A stretch of 64,000 nucleotides of DNA from Erythrobacter sp. CCH5-A1 (GCF_001557115.1 NZ_LSKQ01000105.1:1-64000), one strand, 5' to 3'; counted from the first letter of the stretch, positions 44,130 through 53,576 are shown. The notes: generated from the sequence alone by a model not told the origin. Made by a program: numbers and translations.

Positions 44130-45107
44130 ATGACAATTGCAGGGCTGCTGAAAGCGGGGACGCTCTCGGCGGCCCTGCTGCTTTTGGGGGCCACCACGCC
44201 TCCCTCCGAACAACCTCTCGCCCCGCGCGAAGGGGCGGGCTGGGAGCTGGTGTGGGCCGACGAATTCTATGGCACCGCACTCGACCGCAGCAAGTGGACG
44301 CCCGAGGTCTCGTGCTGGGGCGGGGGCAACAACGAACGCCAGTGCTACACCGACCGGTCGGAGAACATCGCGGTCGAGGGCGGGCTCTTGCTGCTCAAGG
44401 CCAGGAAGGAACGCTTCGCCGGCCCCGCGCGCCCGCCCGAGATTGCCGAGCGGGACAATCCGACTCTCGTGCAATCGCATACCTCGGGCAAGGTCCGCAC
44501 CATCGGGCTCCACGCCTGGCGCTATGGCCGGATCGAGGCACGCGCAAAGGTGCCGGCGGGACAGGGCACCTGGCCCGCGATCTGGATGATGCCCGACAAC
44601 CCCGCCTACGGTCCCTGGCCGCGCTCGGGCGAGATCGACATCCTCGAAGCGGTCAATATCGGCGCCAAATGCAAGGACTGCGCGGGCGGCGTGGGCGAGA
44701 ACCGGACGATCAGCGCGCTCCACTTCGGCGACTTCGCCCCGGAGAACCGTTATGTCGATCACCGCAACGCCCTGCCAAGCCTGGCGCTGCCCTCGGACGG
44801 GTTCCACGTCTACGCGGTCGAATGGGGCGAGGGGCTGATCCGCTTCCTCGTCGATGACCGCGTGCACCTCACCGTCACCGCCGACCAGTGGAGCACCGCT
44901 GCGCCCAGTGCCAAAGGCAACCCCGCCGCGCCCTTCGATCAGCCCTTCTACATCATGGCCAATCTTGCCGTCGGCGGGCGGCTGGCGGAAGAAAACAATG
45001 CCAAGGGGGTTGCAGGCAGCAGCTTTCCCGCGCAATTCGCAATCGATTGGATAAGGGTCTACCGCTGCGCCAGCGACCCCGCGACGGGGCGGGCCTGCAT
45101 CAGGTAG
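44130..45107 (+). CDS. Glycoside hydrolase family 16 (endo-beta-1,3-glucanase, laminarinase-like)
   Basis: 325-residue exported GH16 enzyme. Signal peptide or lipid-free leader 1-24. The catalytic motif EIDILE at 168-173 supplies the nucleophile E168 and acid/base E173; the one-residue insertion (ExDxxE) is typical of laminarinases. WYG-like substrate residues occur in RYGRIEARAKVPAG before it, and a DWIRVYRC block ends the jelly roll. It starts 12 bp after the TonB receptor with GAGGG upstream. Cleaves beta-1,3- or mixed-linked glucan outside the cell or in the periplasm. Confidence 0.9.
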   Translation: MTIAGLLKAGTLSAALLLLGATTPPSEQPLAPREGAGWELVWADEFYGTALDRSKWTPEVSCWGGGNNERQCYTDRSENIAVEGGLLLLKARKERFAGPARPPEIAERDNPTLVQSHTSGKVRTIGLHAWRYGRIEARAKVPAGQGTWPAIWMMPDNPAYGPWPRSGEIDILEAVNIGAKCKDCAGGVGENRTISALHFGDFAPENRYVDHRNALPSLALPSDGFHVYAVEWGEGLIRFLVDDRVHLTVTADQWSTAAPSAKGNPAAPFDQPFYIMANLAVGGRLAEENNAKGVAGSSFPAQFAIDWIRVYRCASDPATGRACIR

Positions 45108-45129
45108 GCGGGACGGGAACGAGCGGGCC

Positions 45130-46179
45130 ATGGCGCGGGTGCGCAAGACAGTCACGATCAGGGACGTCGCCGAGGATGCGGGCGTCTCGCTCCAGACGGT
45201 GAGCCGGGTCGTCAACGGCGGCCCCAACGTGCGCCCGCAGCTGCGCGACAAGGTGCAGGCCGCGATCGACCGATTGGGCTATGTCCCGAGCCTCGCCGCC
45301 CAGCGGATGAGCGGATCGCGCTCCTACATCATCCTTGCCATCAACGACCGCGAACGCACCCTTGCCGACTGGCGCGAACGGCAGGGGACCGACTGGGTCG
45401 ACCAGATGCTGCTGGGCGGAATCCTGACCTGCTCGAAGCACGGCTACCGGATGATGGTCGAACTGGTCGACACCCATTCCGACCATGTCGAGCGCGAGCT
45501 GGGCGCAGCGCTTTCGGCCTTGCAGCCCGATGGCGTGATCCTGACCCCGCCGCATTCGGAGAACGCCCTCATTACCGCTCTGCTCGCGGCGCGCGGCATT
45601 CCCTTCGCCCGCATCGGATCGGATGCGCCGGGGGCTGGCATCCGGCTCACGATGGGCGATGCGGGCGCGGCGCATCTTGCCACTGCCCGGCTGGCCGCGC
45701 TCGGCCACCGCCGCATCGCGATGATCGCGGGGCCCGCGCAATACAGCCTCTCGGGCTGGCGCATCGAGGGCTGGCGCCGGGCGCTCGCCGAAGCGGGTCT
45801 GCCCGACGCGGGCCTCCTCGAAGTGGGCGATTTCGGCTACGAGAGCGGCAGCCGCGCCGCCCGCGCGCTGCTCGAGCGCGATCCCGACCTGACCGCGATC
45901 ATCGCCTCTTCCGACCAGATGGCGCTCGCCGCACTCGAAGTCGCGCGCGAGCGGGGCCTCGAAGTGCCGCGCGACCTGTCGCTGATCTCCTTCGACAACA
46001 CCCCGATCGTGCGCTTCACCCAGCCGCCGCTGACCGCGATCGACCAGCCCATCGCCGAAACCGTGGCGCGCGCCGCCGAATGGCTGATCGAACGCGGCGG
46101 CAATGGCGAGGGCGAGGAGGTGATCGAGGTTGCCGCAGCGCTGGTCGAGCGCGCCTCGACCGCACCGGCACGCGCTTGA
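45130..46179 (+). CDS. LacI family transcriptional regulator
   Basis: 349-residue repressor. The helix-turn-helix and hinge helix at residues 8-60 contain TIRDVAEDAGVSLQTVSRVV, followed by a periplasmic-binding-protein-like effector domain from about 65. The effector is probably a glucan oligosaccharide or glucose, judging from the neighbours. It sits inside the locus, 22 bp after GH16, and its stop overlaps the MFS start. Two operator-like sites at 40726 and 47422 are the likely targets. Confidence 0.92.
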   Translation: MARVRKTVTIRDVAEDAGVSLQTVSRVVNGGPNVRPQLRDKVQAAIDRLGYVPSLAAQRMSGSRSYIILAINDRERTLADWRERQGTDWVDQMLLGGILTCSKHGYRMMVELVDTHSDHVERELGAALSALQPDGVILTPPHSENALITALLAARGIPFARIGSDAPGAGIRLTMGDAGAAHLATARLAALGHRRIAMIAGPAQYSLSGWRIEGWRRALAEAGLPDAGLLEVGDFGYESGSRAARALLERDPDLTAIIASSDQMALAALEVARERGLEVPRDLSLISFDNTPIVRFTQPPLTAIDQPIAETVARAAEWLIERGGNGEGEEVIEVAAALVERASTAPARA

Positions 46180-47375
46180 GCGAGGGGCCCTCAGCCCCGG
46201 CCACCCTGCGCCAGCCGGTCTGGTTCCTTGCCCTGTTCGCGCTGGCCGCGGCGGGGGGCGCGGTCGCCTATGTGCCGCTGCTGACCGTGCTTCTCCCCCA
46301 GCGCATTGCCGAGCTTCAGGGCGGGGAAGATGTCGCCGCTCTCGCCCAGGTGAGCTTCCTTGGGGCCGTGATGGCGAGCATCGCCAACATCGTCGTCGGC
46401 ATGCTGAGCGACCGCGCCCGCGCGCGGCGGCCTTTCGTCATTGCCGGGCTGCTCCTCTCGAACGCATTGCTGCTGGCGGTGGGGTCGGCGACGAGCATTG
46501 CGCAGATCGTGGGGCTGGTGATGGTCTGGCAGGTGGCGCTCAACCTGATGCTGAGCCCGCTGATGGCCTGGGCAGGCGATTGCTTTCCCGATGAGCAGAA
46601 GGGCGTGCTCGGCGGCGCGCTGGCGCTGTCGCCGGCGCTGGGAGCGCTGGCGGGATCGCTGGTGACATGGGAGGGGCTGGTGGCGCCGCAGGCGCGGCTG
46701 GCGCTGGTCGCCGTGCTGGTGAGCGCGCTGGTGCTGCCTGCGGTGCTGCTGGGCAAGGGGCGCGTCCGGCCTGCGCTGGTCGCCCCCGTTCCCGCGCCTG
46801 CCGAGCCCGTGCCGGTGCGCGAGCGGGTGGTGGCGCGGATGTGGGCAGCGCGGCTGCTGGTGCAAGTGGCGGAAGGCGGCATGTTCGCCTTCCTGCTTTA
46901 CTGGCTGCGCTCGATCGCGCCGGGCTATCCCGAGAACGGGGCGGCCAACGTCTTCAGCCTCGTACTGGTGGCCTCGGTGCCGCTGTCTCTGCTGCTCGGG
47001 CGCTGGTCCGATGCCAAGGCGCGGCCGGTGGCGCCGCTGGTCGCCGCCGCGCTGCTGTGCGCCGGCGGGATGCTGGTGATGGCGGCGGCGCAGACCCTTG
47101 CCTGGGCCATCGCAGGCTATGTCCTGTTCGGCCTCGCGGCAGCGGTGTTCCTCGCGCTCCATTCGGGCCAGACCTTGCGCGTCCTGCCTGCGCCCCAGCA
47201 CCGCGGGCGCGACCTCGGGGTGTTCAACCTCACCAACACCGTGCCGGGGATGGTGATGCCCGGGCTGACGGTGATGCTGGTCCCGCAGTTCGGCTACGGC
47301 GCGCTGTTCGTACTGTTCGCGGGGCTTGCATTGGGAAGCGCGGCGCTGCTTGCGGGCGCGCTGCGCCGCGCCTAA
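46176..47375 (+). CDS. MFS transporter, probably for oligosaccharides
   Basis: 399-residue 12-helix major facilitator. The conserved loop between helices 2 and 3 reads GMLSDRARARRPF near 72-84, and the equivalent in the C-half is GRWSDAKARP. The best start is a TTG overlapping the LacI stop (TTGA), placing the first helix at about 12-34. No better start exists downstream before the first helix. Imports glucan breakdown products across the inner membrane, by context. Confidence 0.82.
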   Translation: MSEGPSAPATLRQPVWFLALFALAAAGGAVAYVPLLTVLLPQRIAELQGGEDVAALAQVSFLGAVMASIANIVVGMLSDRARARRPFVIAGLLLSNALLLAVGSATSIAQIVGLVMVWQVALNLMLSPLMAWAGDCFPDEQKGVLGGALALSPALGALAGSLVTWEGLVAPQARLALVAVLVSALVLPAVLLGKGRVRPALVAPVPAPAEPVPVRERVVARMWAARLLVQVAEGGMFAFLLYWLRSIAPGYPENGAANVFSLVLVASVPLSLLLGRWSDAKARPVAPLVAAALLCAGGMLVMAAAQTLAWAIAGYVLFGLAAAVFLALHSGQTLRVLPAPQHRGRDLGVFNLTNTVPGMVMPGLTVMLVPQFGYGALFVLFAGLALGSAALLAGALRRA

Positions 47376-47392
47376 CCCGCCGTGCTTGAAGC

Positions 47393-47421
47393 TTGCCAAA
47401 GCGGGCGCGCGGCGGCATAGT
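47393..47421 (+). promoter_or_regulatory. Promoter of the GH3 gene
   Basis: TTGCCA (47393-47398) and CATAGT (47416-47421) are 17 bp apart. The operator TTGATAACGTTCTCAA begins at the next base, so a bound LacI protein would cover the transcription start. Inferred from sequence. Confidence 0.5.
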
Positions 47422-47437
47422 TTGATAACGTTCTCAA
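47422..47437. promoter_or_regulatory. LacI-type operator upstream of GH3 beta-glucosidase
   Basis: TTGATAACGTTCTCAA, palindromic apart from one position, matching the site at 40726 in 14 of 16 bases. It lies 35 bp before the GH3 start. Confidence 0.72.
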
Positions 47438-47472
47438 GAAAAACGAGCAGGGTTCTGGGAGGGACTGGCGAG

Positions 47473-49860
47473 ATGGCGCTTAAGGCAGTGGGTCGGCTGG
47501 TGTGCGGGGCAGCGCTCGGCGCGCTGGTGGCAGGGTGCAGCACGCAGGAACCGGTCCGCTCGGTCAGCGCGCCCGTCGCCGAGGCTCCGGCAGCAGCGGA
47601 AAACAGCCCCGAAGCCTTGCTCGCGCGGATGAGCCTCGAGCGCAAGGTCGCGCAGATCATCCAGCCCGACATCGGCTCGATCACCCCCGAGGACATGCGC
47701 CAGTACCGCTTCGGCACGATTCTCAACGGCGGCAATTCCGGCCCCTATGGCAACGACAAGGCCCCTGCGGCCGACTGGCTGAAGCTCGCCGACGCTATCT
47801 GGGAGGCTTCCACCGCCCCGCTGCCGGACGGCGAGCCCGTGATCCCCGCGATCTGGGCGACGGACGCGGTGCACGGCCACGCCAATGTCCCGGGCGCGAC
47901 GGTCTTCCCGCACAATATCGCGCTGGGCGCGGCGGGCGATGCCGACCTCGTCCGCCGCATCGGCGCCGCAACCGCGACCGAAATCGAGGTGACAGGCCTC
48001 GACTGGACCTTCGCGCCCACCGTCGCGGTGGCGCGCGATGATCGCTGGGGCCGCACCTACGAGAGCTATTCCGAAGACCCCGCGCTCGTCACCAAGCTCG
48101 GCGCGGCGATGATCGAGGGGCTGCAGGGCCGCCCCGGCGAGCCCGGCTATCTCGGCCCCGGCAAGGTCGCGGCCACGGCCAAGCACTACTTCGGTGACGG
48201 CGGCACGGCGCAGGGCGTCGACCAGGGTGATGTGAATGGCGACCTTGGCGAGCTCATGGCAATCCACGCCGCGCCTTACCCGGCCGCGATCGACGCCGGG
48301 GTAGCGAGCGTGATGGCGAGCTTCAACTCGATCAACGGCACCAAGATGCACGGCAACAAGCCCCTGCTGACCGATCAACTGCGCGGGAAGCTCGGCTTCG
48401 GCGGCGTTGTGGTGGGCGACTGGAACGGCCACGGCCAGATCAAGGGCTGCACCAATTCCGATTGCCCGCAGGCGCTGCTCGCGGGGCTCGACATCTACAT
48501 GGTGCCCGAGGACTGGAAGGCGCTCCACGCCAGCCTCGTTCGGCAGGTCAAGGACGGCACGATCCCCATGGCCCGGCTCGACGAGGCGGTGCTCCGGGTG
48601 TTGCGGATGAAACAGGCGCTCGGGATTCTCGACGGCGAGGTCAAGCCCTCCGCCCGGCCCAATGGCGGCAAGTGGGCGCTGCTCGGCTCGCCCGAACACC
48701 GCGCGCTCGCCCGCGAGGCGGTGGCCAAATCGCAGGTGATCCTAAAGAATGCCGGTGTGTTGCCGCTGAAGGCGGGCGCACGGATCGAGGTTGCGGGGTC
48801 GGCGGCTGACAACATTCCCCAGCAGGCCGGGGGCTGGTCGGTGACATGGCAGGGCGGGGGTGACCTCACCGCCAACGACTTCCCGGGCGCGACCTCCATC
48901 TGGGGCGGGATTGCTGCGGCAGCCAAGGCGGCCGGCGGCGAGGCGGTGCTCGCGCCCAAGGGCAGCCCCGCCAGCAAGCCCGACATCGCGATCGTCGTCT
49001 TCGGCGAGCCGCCCTATGCCGAGTTCGTCGGCGACAGGAAGGACCTCGCCTTCCGCGACAAGGAGGGTCTCGCCCTGCTCAAGGCCTACAAGGCGCGCGG
49101 CGTGCCGACGGTGGCGGTGTTCCTCTCAGGGAGGCCCCTGTGGGTCAATCGCGAGCTCAACGCCGCCGATGCCTTTGTCGCCGCCTGGCTTCCCGGCAGC
49201 GAGGGCGCAGGGGTAGCCGACGTGCTGTTCGGCAAGGTGCAGCCCACCGGGCGGCTCTCCTTCAGCTGGCCCAAGACCTGCGAGGGCGCGCCGGTCAACT
49301 GGCCCGAGGGCGCGCTGTTTCCCCGCGGCTACGGCCTCGGCTTCGCCGCGCCGCGCATCGCGCCCGTTCCCCTCGACGAGACCTGCTCGGCGCTCAGCCA
49401 TGACGCGGGCGCCGCTTGGTTCGCGAGCGGCAAGCTCGGTGCGCGGGTGCAGGCGCTTGCCGACAATGCGCTGCTTCCCGACCTGCGCGGGAGCGGCAAC
49501 GGGATCGTCGCGACTGGGGTCGACCGCAAGGCGCAGGAGGACGCACGCCGCATCGCCTTTGGCCCGGGCGCGCGGCTCTCGCTCACCGGTCCGGCCAGCG
49601 GCGCTGCCTTCCGGATCACTTATCTCGTGAACCAGCGTCCCGCCGCGCCCGTCACCGTAACCGCGGGCGGCAAGCCGCTCGATATCACCCAGGGCCTCTC
49701 GGTCGCCGAAGGCAAGGGTTGGCGCGAAATAGTGCTCACGCCCAAGTGCCTCGGCGAGACGGGCGGCAAGCTCACCTTCGCCTCAGAAGCGCCCTTCGCC
49801 TTCCAGATCGGCGAAATCACCCGCGACGAGACTGCCGCAGGCGCGGAGTGTTCGTTCTAG
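47473..49860 (+). CDS. Glycoside hydrolase family 3 beta-glucosidase, lipoprotein
   Basis: 795-residue exo-acting beta-glucosidase. Lipobox ALVAGC with the acylated cysteine at 22, so it is membrane-anchored. The GH3 N-terminal barrel spans about 45-370, with KHYFGDGGT near 236 and the catalytic nucleophile D316 in GFGGVVVGDWNG. The GH3 C-terminal sandwich spans about 395-610. A further C-terminal region, about 640-795, resembles the ExoP-type galactose-binding-like domain. It has its own promoter and LacI operator. With GH16 it would convert laminarin-like glucans to glucose. Confidence 0.93.
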   Translation: MALKAVGRLVCGAALGALVAGCSTQEPVRSVSAPVAEAPAAAENSPEALLARMSLERKVAQIIQPDIGSITPEDMRQYRFGTILNGGNSGPYGNDKAPAADWLKLADAIWEASTAPLPDGEPVIPAIWATDAVHGHANVPGATVFPHNIALGAAGDADLVRRIGAATATEIEVTGLDWTFAPTVAVARDDRWGRTYESYSEDPALVTKLGAAMIEGLQGRPGEPGYLGPGKVAATAKHYFGDGGTAQGVDQGDVNGDLGELMAIHAAPYPAAIDAGVASVMASFNSINGTKMHGNKPLLTDQLRGKLGFGGVVVGDWNGHGQIKGCTNSDCPQALLAGLDIYMVPEDWKALHASLVRQVKDGTIPMARLDEAVLRVLRMKQALGILDGEVKPSARPNGGKWALLGSPEHRALAREAVAKSQVILKNAGVLPLKAGARIEVAGSAADNIPQQAGGWSVTWQGGGDLTANDFPGATSIWGGIAAAAKAAGGEAVLAPKGSPASKPDIAIVVFGEPPYAEFVGDRKDLAFRDKEGLALLKAYKARGVPTVAVFLSGRPLWVNRELNAADAFVAAWLPGSEGAGVADVLFGKVQPTGRLSFSWPKTCEGAPVNWPEGALFPRGYGLGFAAPRIAPVPLDETCSALSHDAGAAWFASGKLGARVQALADNALLPDLRGSGNGIVATGVDRKAQEDARRIAFGPGARLSLTGPASGAAFRITYLVNQRPAAPVTVTAGGKPLDITQGLSVAEGKGWREIVLTPKCLGETGGKLTFASEAPFAFQIGEITRDETAAGAECSF

Positions 49861-49864
49861 CCAG

Positions 49865-51826
49865 CTAGGGCAGCACTATGTCGAAACCCTGCGGCATCGG
49901 GTCGAGGTTGTCGACCAGTGCCTGCAGCGCGGCCTTGTCGCCGGTCACTTCGAGCCCCGCCTTCTCGAGCGCGGCGACGGGCTGTTTCAGGAACAGGAGC
50001 GCCAGCAGCAGCGCGCGCGGTCCCTTGATGTTGGCGGCAGGGCTGGCGGGCAGGGCGCCGACACGGCCGATCAGGGTCTGGCCGGTGATCTCAAGGCTGG
50101 CAAGCTCCTTGCGATCGGTGAGTTCGATGCCGATGGTGATGCCCCGCGGCCCCGGCCGTTCGGGCGCAAAGCGGGTTGCGGCGGAATCGAGCAGTTCCTG
50201 CGTGGCGAGCGCAGCGATGAGGTCGGTCGGCTGGGCCGCCGCCGTCTGCGCGCGCCCGCGCCGCAGATCGCTCGCTGCGGCAAGGAACTGGTTGCGCCAG
50301 ATCGCGCTCTCGGCCTGGTAGCCCTGCTGCTCGTAACTTGTCGCCAGCAGCGCCTTGGCCTCGGCGTTTGCAGGATCGGCAAAAACGAGGTTCTGGAGCA
50401 GTTCGGACGACCAGCGGTAATCGCCCGCAGCCATCGCATTGCGAGCCAGCGCCAGCGTGCGGTCCGCGCCGCCCAGCGCCTCGACAAGCTTGGTCGCGCG
50501 CTCCACCGGCGGATAGGCGTGGAGGTTGGCCGGGACTGCATCGTACCAGCCGAGATAGAACTGGTAGATCGCCTTGGCGTTGTGGCTGATCGTCCCGTAA
50601 TAGCCGCGCGTCGACCACTCCGCGCTGTTCCCCGGCGGGGGCGCGGCCTCCAGCGCCTCGGCAATTTCCGCCATGGTATCGCCGCGGTTCATGCGGCGCA
50701 CGGTCTGGTCGTGGAGCCAGCGGTAATTGTCGCGCTGGGCGGATAGCCAGGCGGTGCCCGCCTCGCGCCCGAAGATCGGCCAGCAGTGGCTCGAGATCAC
50801 CGCGTCGGATTGCGGCGCATACCGGATCGCAGCTTCGTCGAGGTAATGCGCCCAGGCCCGCGCATCACGCACCTTGGCGCCGCGCGGGGTGAGGATGTTG
50901 TGCAGCGTGCAGGTGGCGATCTCGGCCGCGAGGAAGGTCTTTTCCGGGCGGATCAGCACGTTGAATTCGGCCGGAGCCTCGGAGCCCGAGACGATCTGGA
51001 ATTCGAGCGCCACGCCGTCCACCACCCGCGTCTCGCCGGTCGCTGCGATGGTGTCGGTCGGAGGGATCAGCGAGAGCGTGCCGACCGACAGCCCCATGCC
51101 GATGCCGCTGCCCATCTGTCCGGTCGCGCCCGGGGCCAGCCCCGTTCCGAACTGGTAGGCCGCGCGCCGGGTCATGGCTCCGCCGGCGATGACATTCTCG
51201 GACGTCGCCTCCTCCATGAAGCCCTCAGGCGCGATGATGGCGACGCGTCCGGCCTTGACCGCTGCCTCGTCCACCACGCCGCGCACGCCGCCGAAATGGT
51301 CGCCGTGGCTGTGCGAATAGAGCACCGCGCTGACCGGCCGGGTGCCGAGCGTCTGGTTGACCAGCTCCATCGCGGCCTTCGCCGCCTCGACACTGGTCAG
51401 CGGGTCGATGATGATCCAGCCGGTTTGCCCGCGGATCACGGTCATGTTCGAGACATCGAAGCCGCGCACCTGCCACACGTTCTTCGTCACCTCGAAGAGG
51501 CCATGGCGCTTCAGGTGGCTCATGTGTCGCCACAGCGAGGGGTTGACGGTTTCGGGCGCGGTGCCGGTGACGAAGGCGTAGGCGTCGAGGTTCCAGACCT
51601 GCTTGCCGTTCGCGGCGATGATCACCGGATCCTTGCGCGTGGCGAGGAAGCCGCGCTGCGAATCTGCCGCATCGCGGCTGCCTTCGGCCGGGAGAGCTGC
51701 GGCTGTTTCGCGCTGTCCGGCCCTGGTCGCCTCGCTCGCCGGGCCAGGAGCGTTCTGCGCCGCGCCCGAACTGGCGGCGATGACGACGGCCAGCGCCGAC
51801 GCGGCGCGCAGGCTTGCAAACTTCAT
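49865..51826 (-). CDS. Type III linear alkylsulfatase (metallo-beta-lactamase fold)
   Basis: 653-residue exported sulfatase of the SdsA1 type, which hydrolyses primary alkyl sulfates such as dodecyl sulfate. Signal peptide 1-23. The zinc motif HSHGDHFGG is at 172-180, with further metal ligands expected in the ATCTLHNIL and SSHCWPIFG regions. The alkyl-sulfatase dimerisation domain covers about 390-520 and a C-terminal SCP2-like domain about 535-650. Monocistronic, convergent with the GH3 gene and divergent from the dehydrogenase-like gene. Confidence 0.92.
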   Translation of the reverse strand: MKFASLRAASALAVVIAASSGAAQNAPGPASEATRAGQRETAAALPAEGSRDAADSQRGFLATRKDPVIIAANGKQVWNLDAYAFVTGTAPETVNPSLWRHMSHLKRHGLFEVTKNVWQVRGFDVSNMTVIRGQTGWIIIDPLTSVEAAKAAMELVNQTLGTRPVSAVLYSHSHGDHFGGVRGVVDEAAVKAGRVAIIAPEGFMEEATSENVIAGGAMTRRAAYQFGTGLAPGATGQMGSGIGMGLSVGTLSLIPPTDTIAATGETRVVDGVALEFQIVSGSEAPAEFNVLIRPEKTFLAAEIATCTLHNILTPRGAKVRDARAWAHYLDEAAIRYAPQSDAVISSHCWPIFGREAGTAWLSAQRDNYRWLHDQTVRRMNRGDTMAEIAEALEAAPPPGNSAEWSTRGYYGTISHNAKAIYQFYLGWYDAVPANLHAYPPVERATKLVEALGGADRTLALARNAMAAGDYRWSSELLQNLVFADPANAEAKALLATSYEQQGYQAESAIWRNQFLAAASDLRRGRAQTAAAQPTDLIAALATQELLDSAATRFAPERPGPRGITIGIELTDRKELASLEITGQTLIGRVGALPASPAANIKGPRALLLALLFLKQPVAALEKAGLEVTGDKAALQALVDNLDPMPQGFDIVLP

Positions 51827-52027
51827 GATGGTGGTACCCCTCTTCTCCCGCGCCAGTGATGCCCGTGTGACGACGCAGTTTCAAGCGGGGGTGGGGCGCA
51901 GCGAAAGCTGTTAGCTTCATGCATTCAAAAAATAGAACGCTTGCAACCAAAGATTGAATTTTTCCGATCAAGGCCGCGTCGCTATCAGACGCCGTCACCT
52001 CTCACCGCCCCGCGAAGGACACGGCAC

Positions 52028-53176
52028 ATGGACCAGACGCGCCCGATTCCGGCCACCCTAGCCTGCGCCCCGTCCCCGCGCCTCCGGCCGCAGCTCGCGC
52101 TGGTCGAGGCGCGCTTCACGCTGGCGCATCCCGAAACCGAGATCCCCGATGAATGGCGCGGGGCATTGGACGGGCTGCTCGGTTGGCTGGGGATTGCGGC
52201 CGATATCGTTCCTGCGCCCCGCCCCGGTCGGCTCAAGCGCCTGGCCGACTGGACGATGTCCGTCACCGGGGAGCCTGCGCTGTTCGCTCCGTGGTTCGGC
52301 TGGAGCCCGGCCGCCTTCCAGCACGGCGGCGTTGCCCACCTGCCGCAGGCGCAGTTCGTCGCCAGCTATTGCATCGATCACCCGCGCGGCGCGCCCCCGG
52401 GGCTGGGCGGGCTCGATGTGATGCTGATGAGCCCGCACCCGGCGCATTGCATTGCCGATGAGGCCGGCGCGGTGCCGGTGCCGCGTGCCGGGGTGCTCAC
52501 CGCGATGATCCGCGCCGCCCGCACCGAAGCCCGCGAGCGGATCGCGATCATCGTCACCGCCCGCCAGCGCAATGCAGTCGCGACGCGCCTGCTTGCCGCG
52601 GGCAAGGTGGCGAACGGTGCGGGCGTGACGCTGGACATTCTCACGCTCGAAGAGGCGCTGCCTGTCCTGACACGTCCGCGCACGCCGTGGGACGCGGTGA
52701 TCGCCATGCCCGATCTGCGCAGCACCGTGTTCACCCTGCTGGCCCATGCCGGCGGCGCGCGCCGGGCCTGGCCGATGCTGTGGTTTGCGGGCGAGGGCGC
52801 GCTGCGGCTCGTCACCAGCGAAGCGCCCGGCGAGGCAATGAGCCGTCTGCCGCTCGATGCGCCGGCTTTGATCCATGCCCTCGCTCTGACGCTGCACGCC
52901 GCCGGAGCCGAGCGCCCCGCCGCCCGGTTGCACGAGGCCTGGGCGCTGCTGCGCGACAGCGGCATAGGCATCGCCGGACAGGGCACGGAGAGCGCGCCCT
53001 ATGCCAGCGACGTCTCTGATGGCGCCTTCATCGCCATGCTGTGCCGCGACGGCGCCGTCAGCAAGCGGCCCCAGCAATCGTGGCGCGCACTGAAGAATGA
53101 GAAAAACGCAAAAGCCGGGAGCAAAAACCCGCCCTTGCGCGTTATCTCGACTAACGAAAACATCACATCGGGCTAA
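52028..53176 (+). CDS. Isocitrate/isopropylmalate dehydrogenase-like protein lacking metal ligands
   Basis: 382 residues. The region from about 150 to 340 follows the fold order of the isocitrate/isopropylmalate dehydrogenase family: a long helix (LTAMIRAARTEARERIAIIV), the DAVIAMPDLRSTVFTLLAHA strand/helix (222-241) where the family has ENxxGDxxSD, and ESAPYASDVSDGAFIAML near the end where the family has the closing helix. The two metal-binding Asp positions are T233 and L237, and the catalytic Lys region reads VTARQRN instead of xxKxN. The first 100 residues are divergent. Start ATG 52028 with AAGGA. Probably a non-catalytic regulator or ligand sensor, coupled to the downstream arsR (12-bp gap). 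Fold call by eye only. Confidence 0.6.
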   Translation: MDQTRPIPATLACAPSPRLRPQLALVEARFTLAHPETEIPDEWRGALDGLLGWLGIAADIVPAPRPGRLKRLADWTMSVTGEPALFAPWFGWSPAAFQHGGVAHLPQAQFVASYCIDHPRGAPPGLGGLDVMLMSPHPAHCIADEAGAVPVPRAGVLTAMIRAARTEARERIAIIVTARQRNAVATRLLAAGKVANGAGVTLDILTLEEALPVLTRPRTPWDAVIAMPDLRSTVFTLLAHAGGARRAWPMLWFAGEGALRLVTSEAPGEAMSRLPLDAPALIHALALTLHAAGAERPAARLHEAWALLRDSGIGIAGQGTESAPYASDVSDGAFIAMLCRDGAVSKRPQQSWRALKNEKNAKAGSKNPPLRVISTNENITSG

Positions 53177-53188
53177 AGGGTCATCGTC

Positions 53189-53554
53189 ATGCCAAGTCGC
53201 AAGGTCGTCGCAACCGAACTGGCCCACGTGTTGAGGCAGATTTCGCACCCTGACCGCATCCGGCTGTTGCTCAAGTTGCAAGCGGGCGAGCAGACGGTCA
53301 ACGAGCTGGGCGACCTGCTCGAAATCTCGCCCACCCGCGTCTCGCAGCACCTCGGCGTGCTGCGCGCGGTTGCTCTGGTCGAAACCCAGACCCGCGGCCA
53401 GCAGCGCGTTTACAGCCTAGCACAGCCCGAGCTGGCGCGATGGCTGATCGAGGGGATCGACTTTATCGGTCACCGCCTCAGCCGCGCGACCCCGACCGAT
53501 CTGCAGAATGCCAAGCAGCTGTGGCAGGCCGAGGGTGCCGAGCCGGTCATCTGA
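53189..53554 (+). CDS. ArsR family transcriptional regulator (paralogue 1)
   Basis: 121-residue winged-helix regulator. The DNA-reading helix is ISPTRVSQHLGVLRAVALVE (about 46-65), followed by a wing with TRGQQRVYSLAQ. No metal-binding CxC motif is present. It follows the dehydrogenase-like gene by 12 bp and converges on the SulP gene. Paralogous to the ArsR gene at 55905-56270: the same length, both begin MPSR and share SRVSQHL/TRVSQHL and C-terminal LW-x-A. Confidence 0.9.
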   Translation: MPSRKVVATELAHVLRQISHPDRIRLLLKLQAGEQTVNELGDLLEISPTRVSQHLGVLRAVALVETQTRGQQRVYSLAQPELARWLIEGIDFIGHRLSRATPTDLQNAKQLWQAEGAEPVI

Positions 53555-53576
53555 CCGGCGTGCCGGCAGTCACTCG

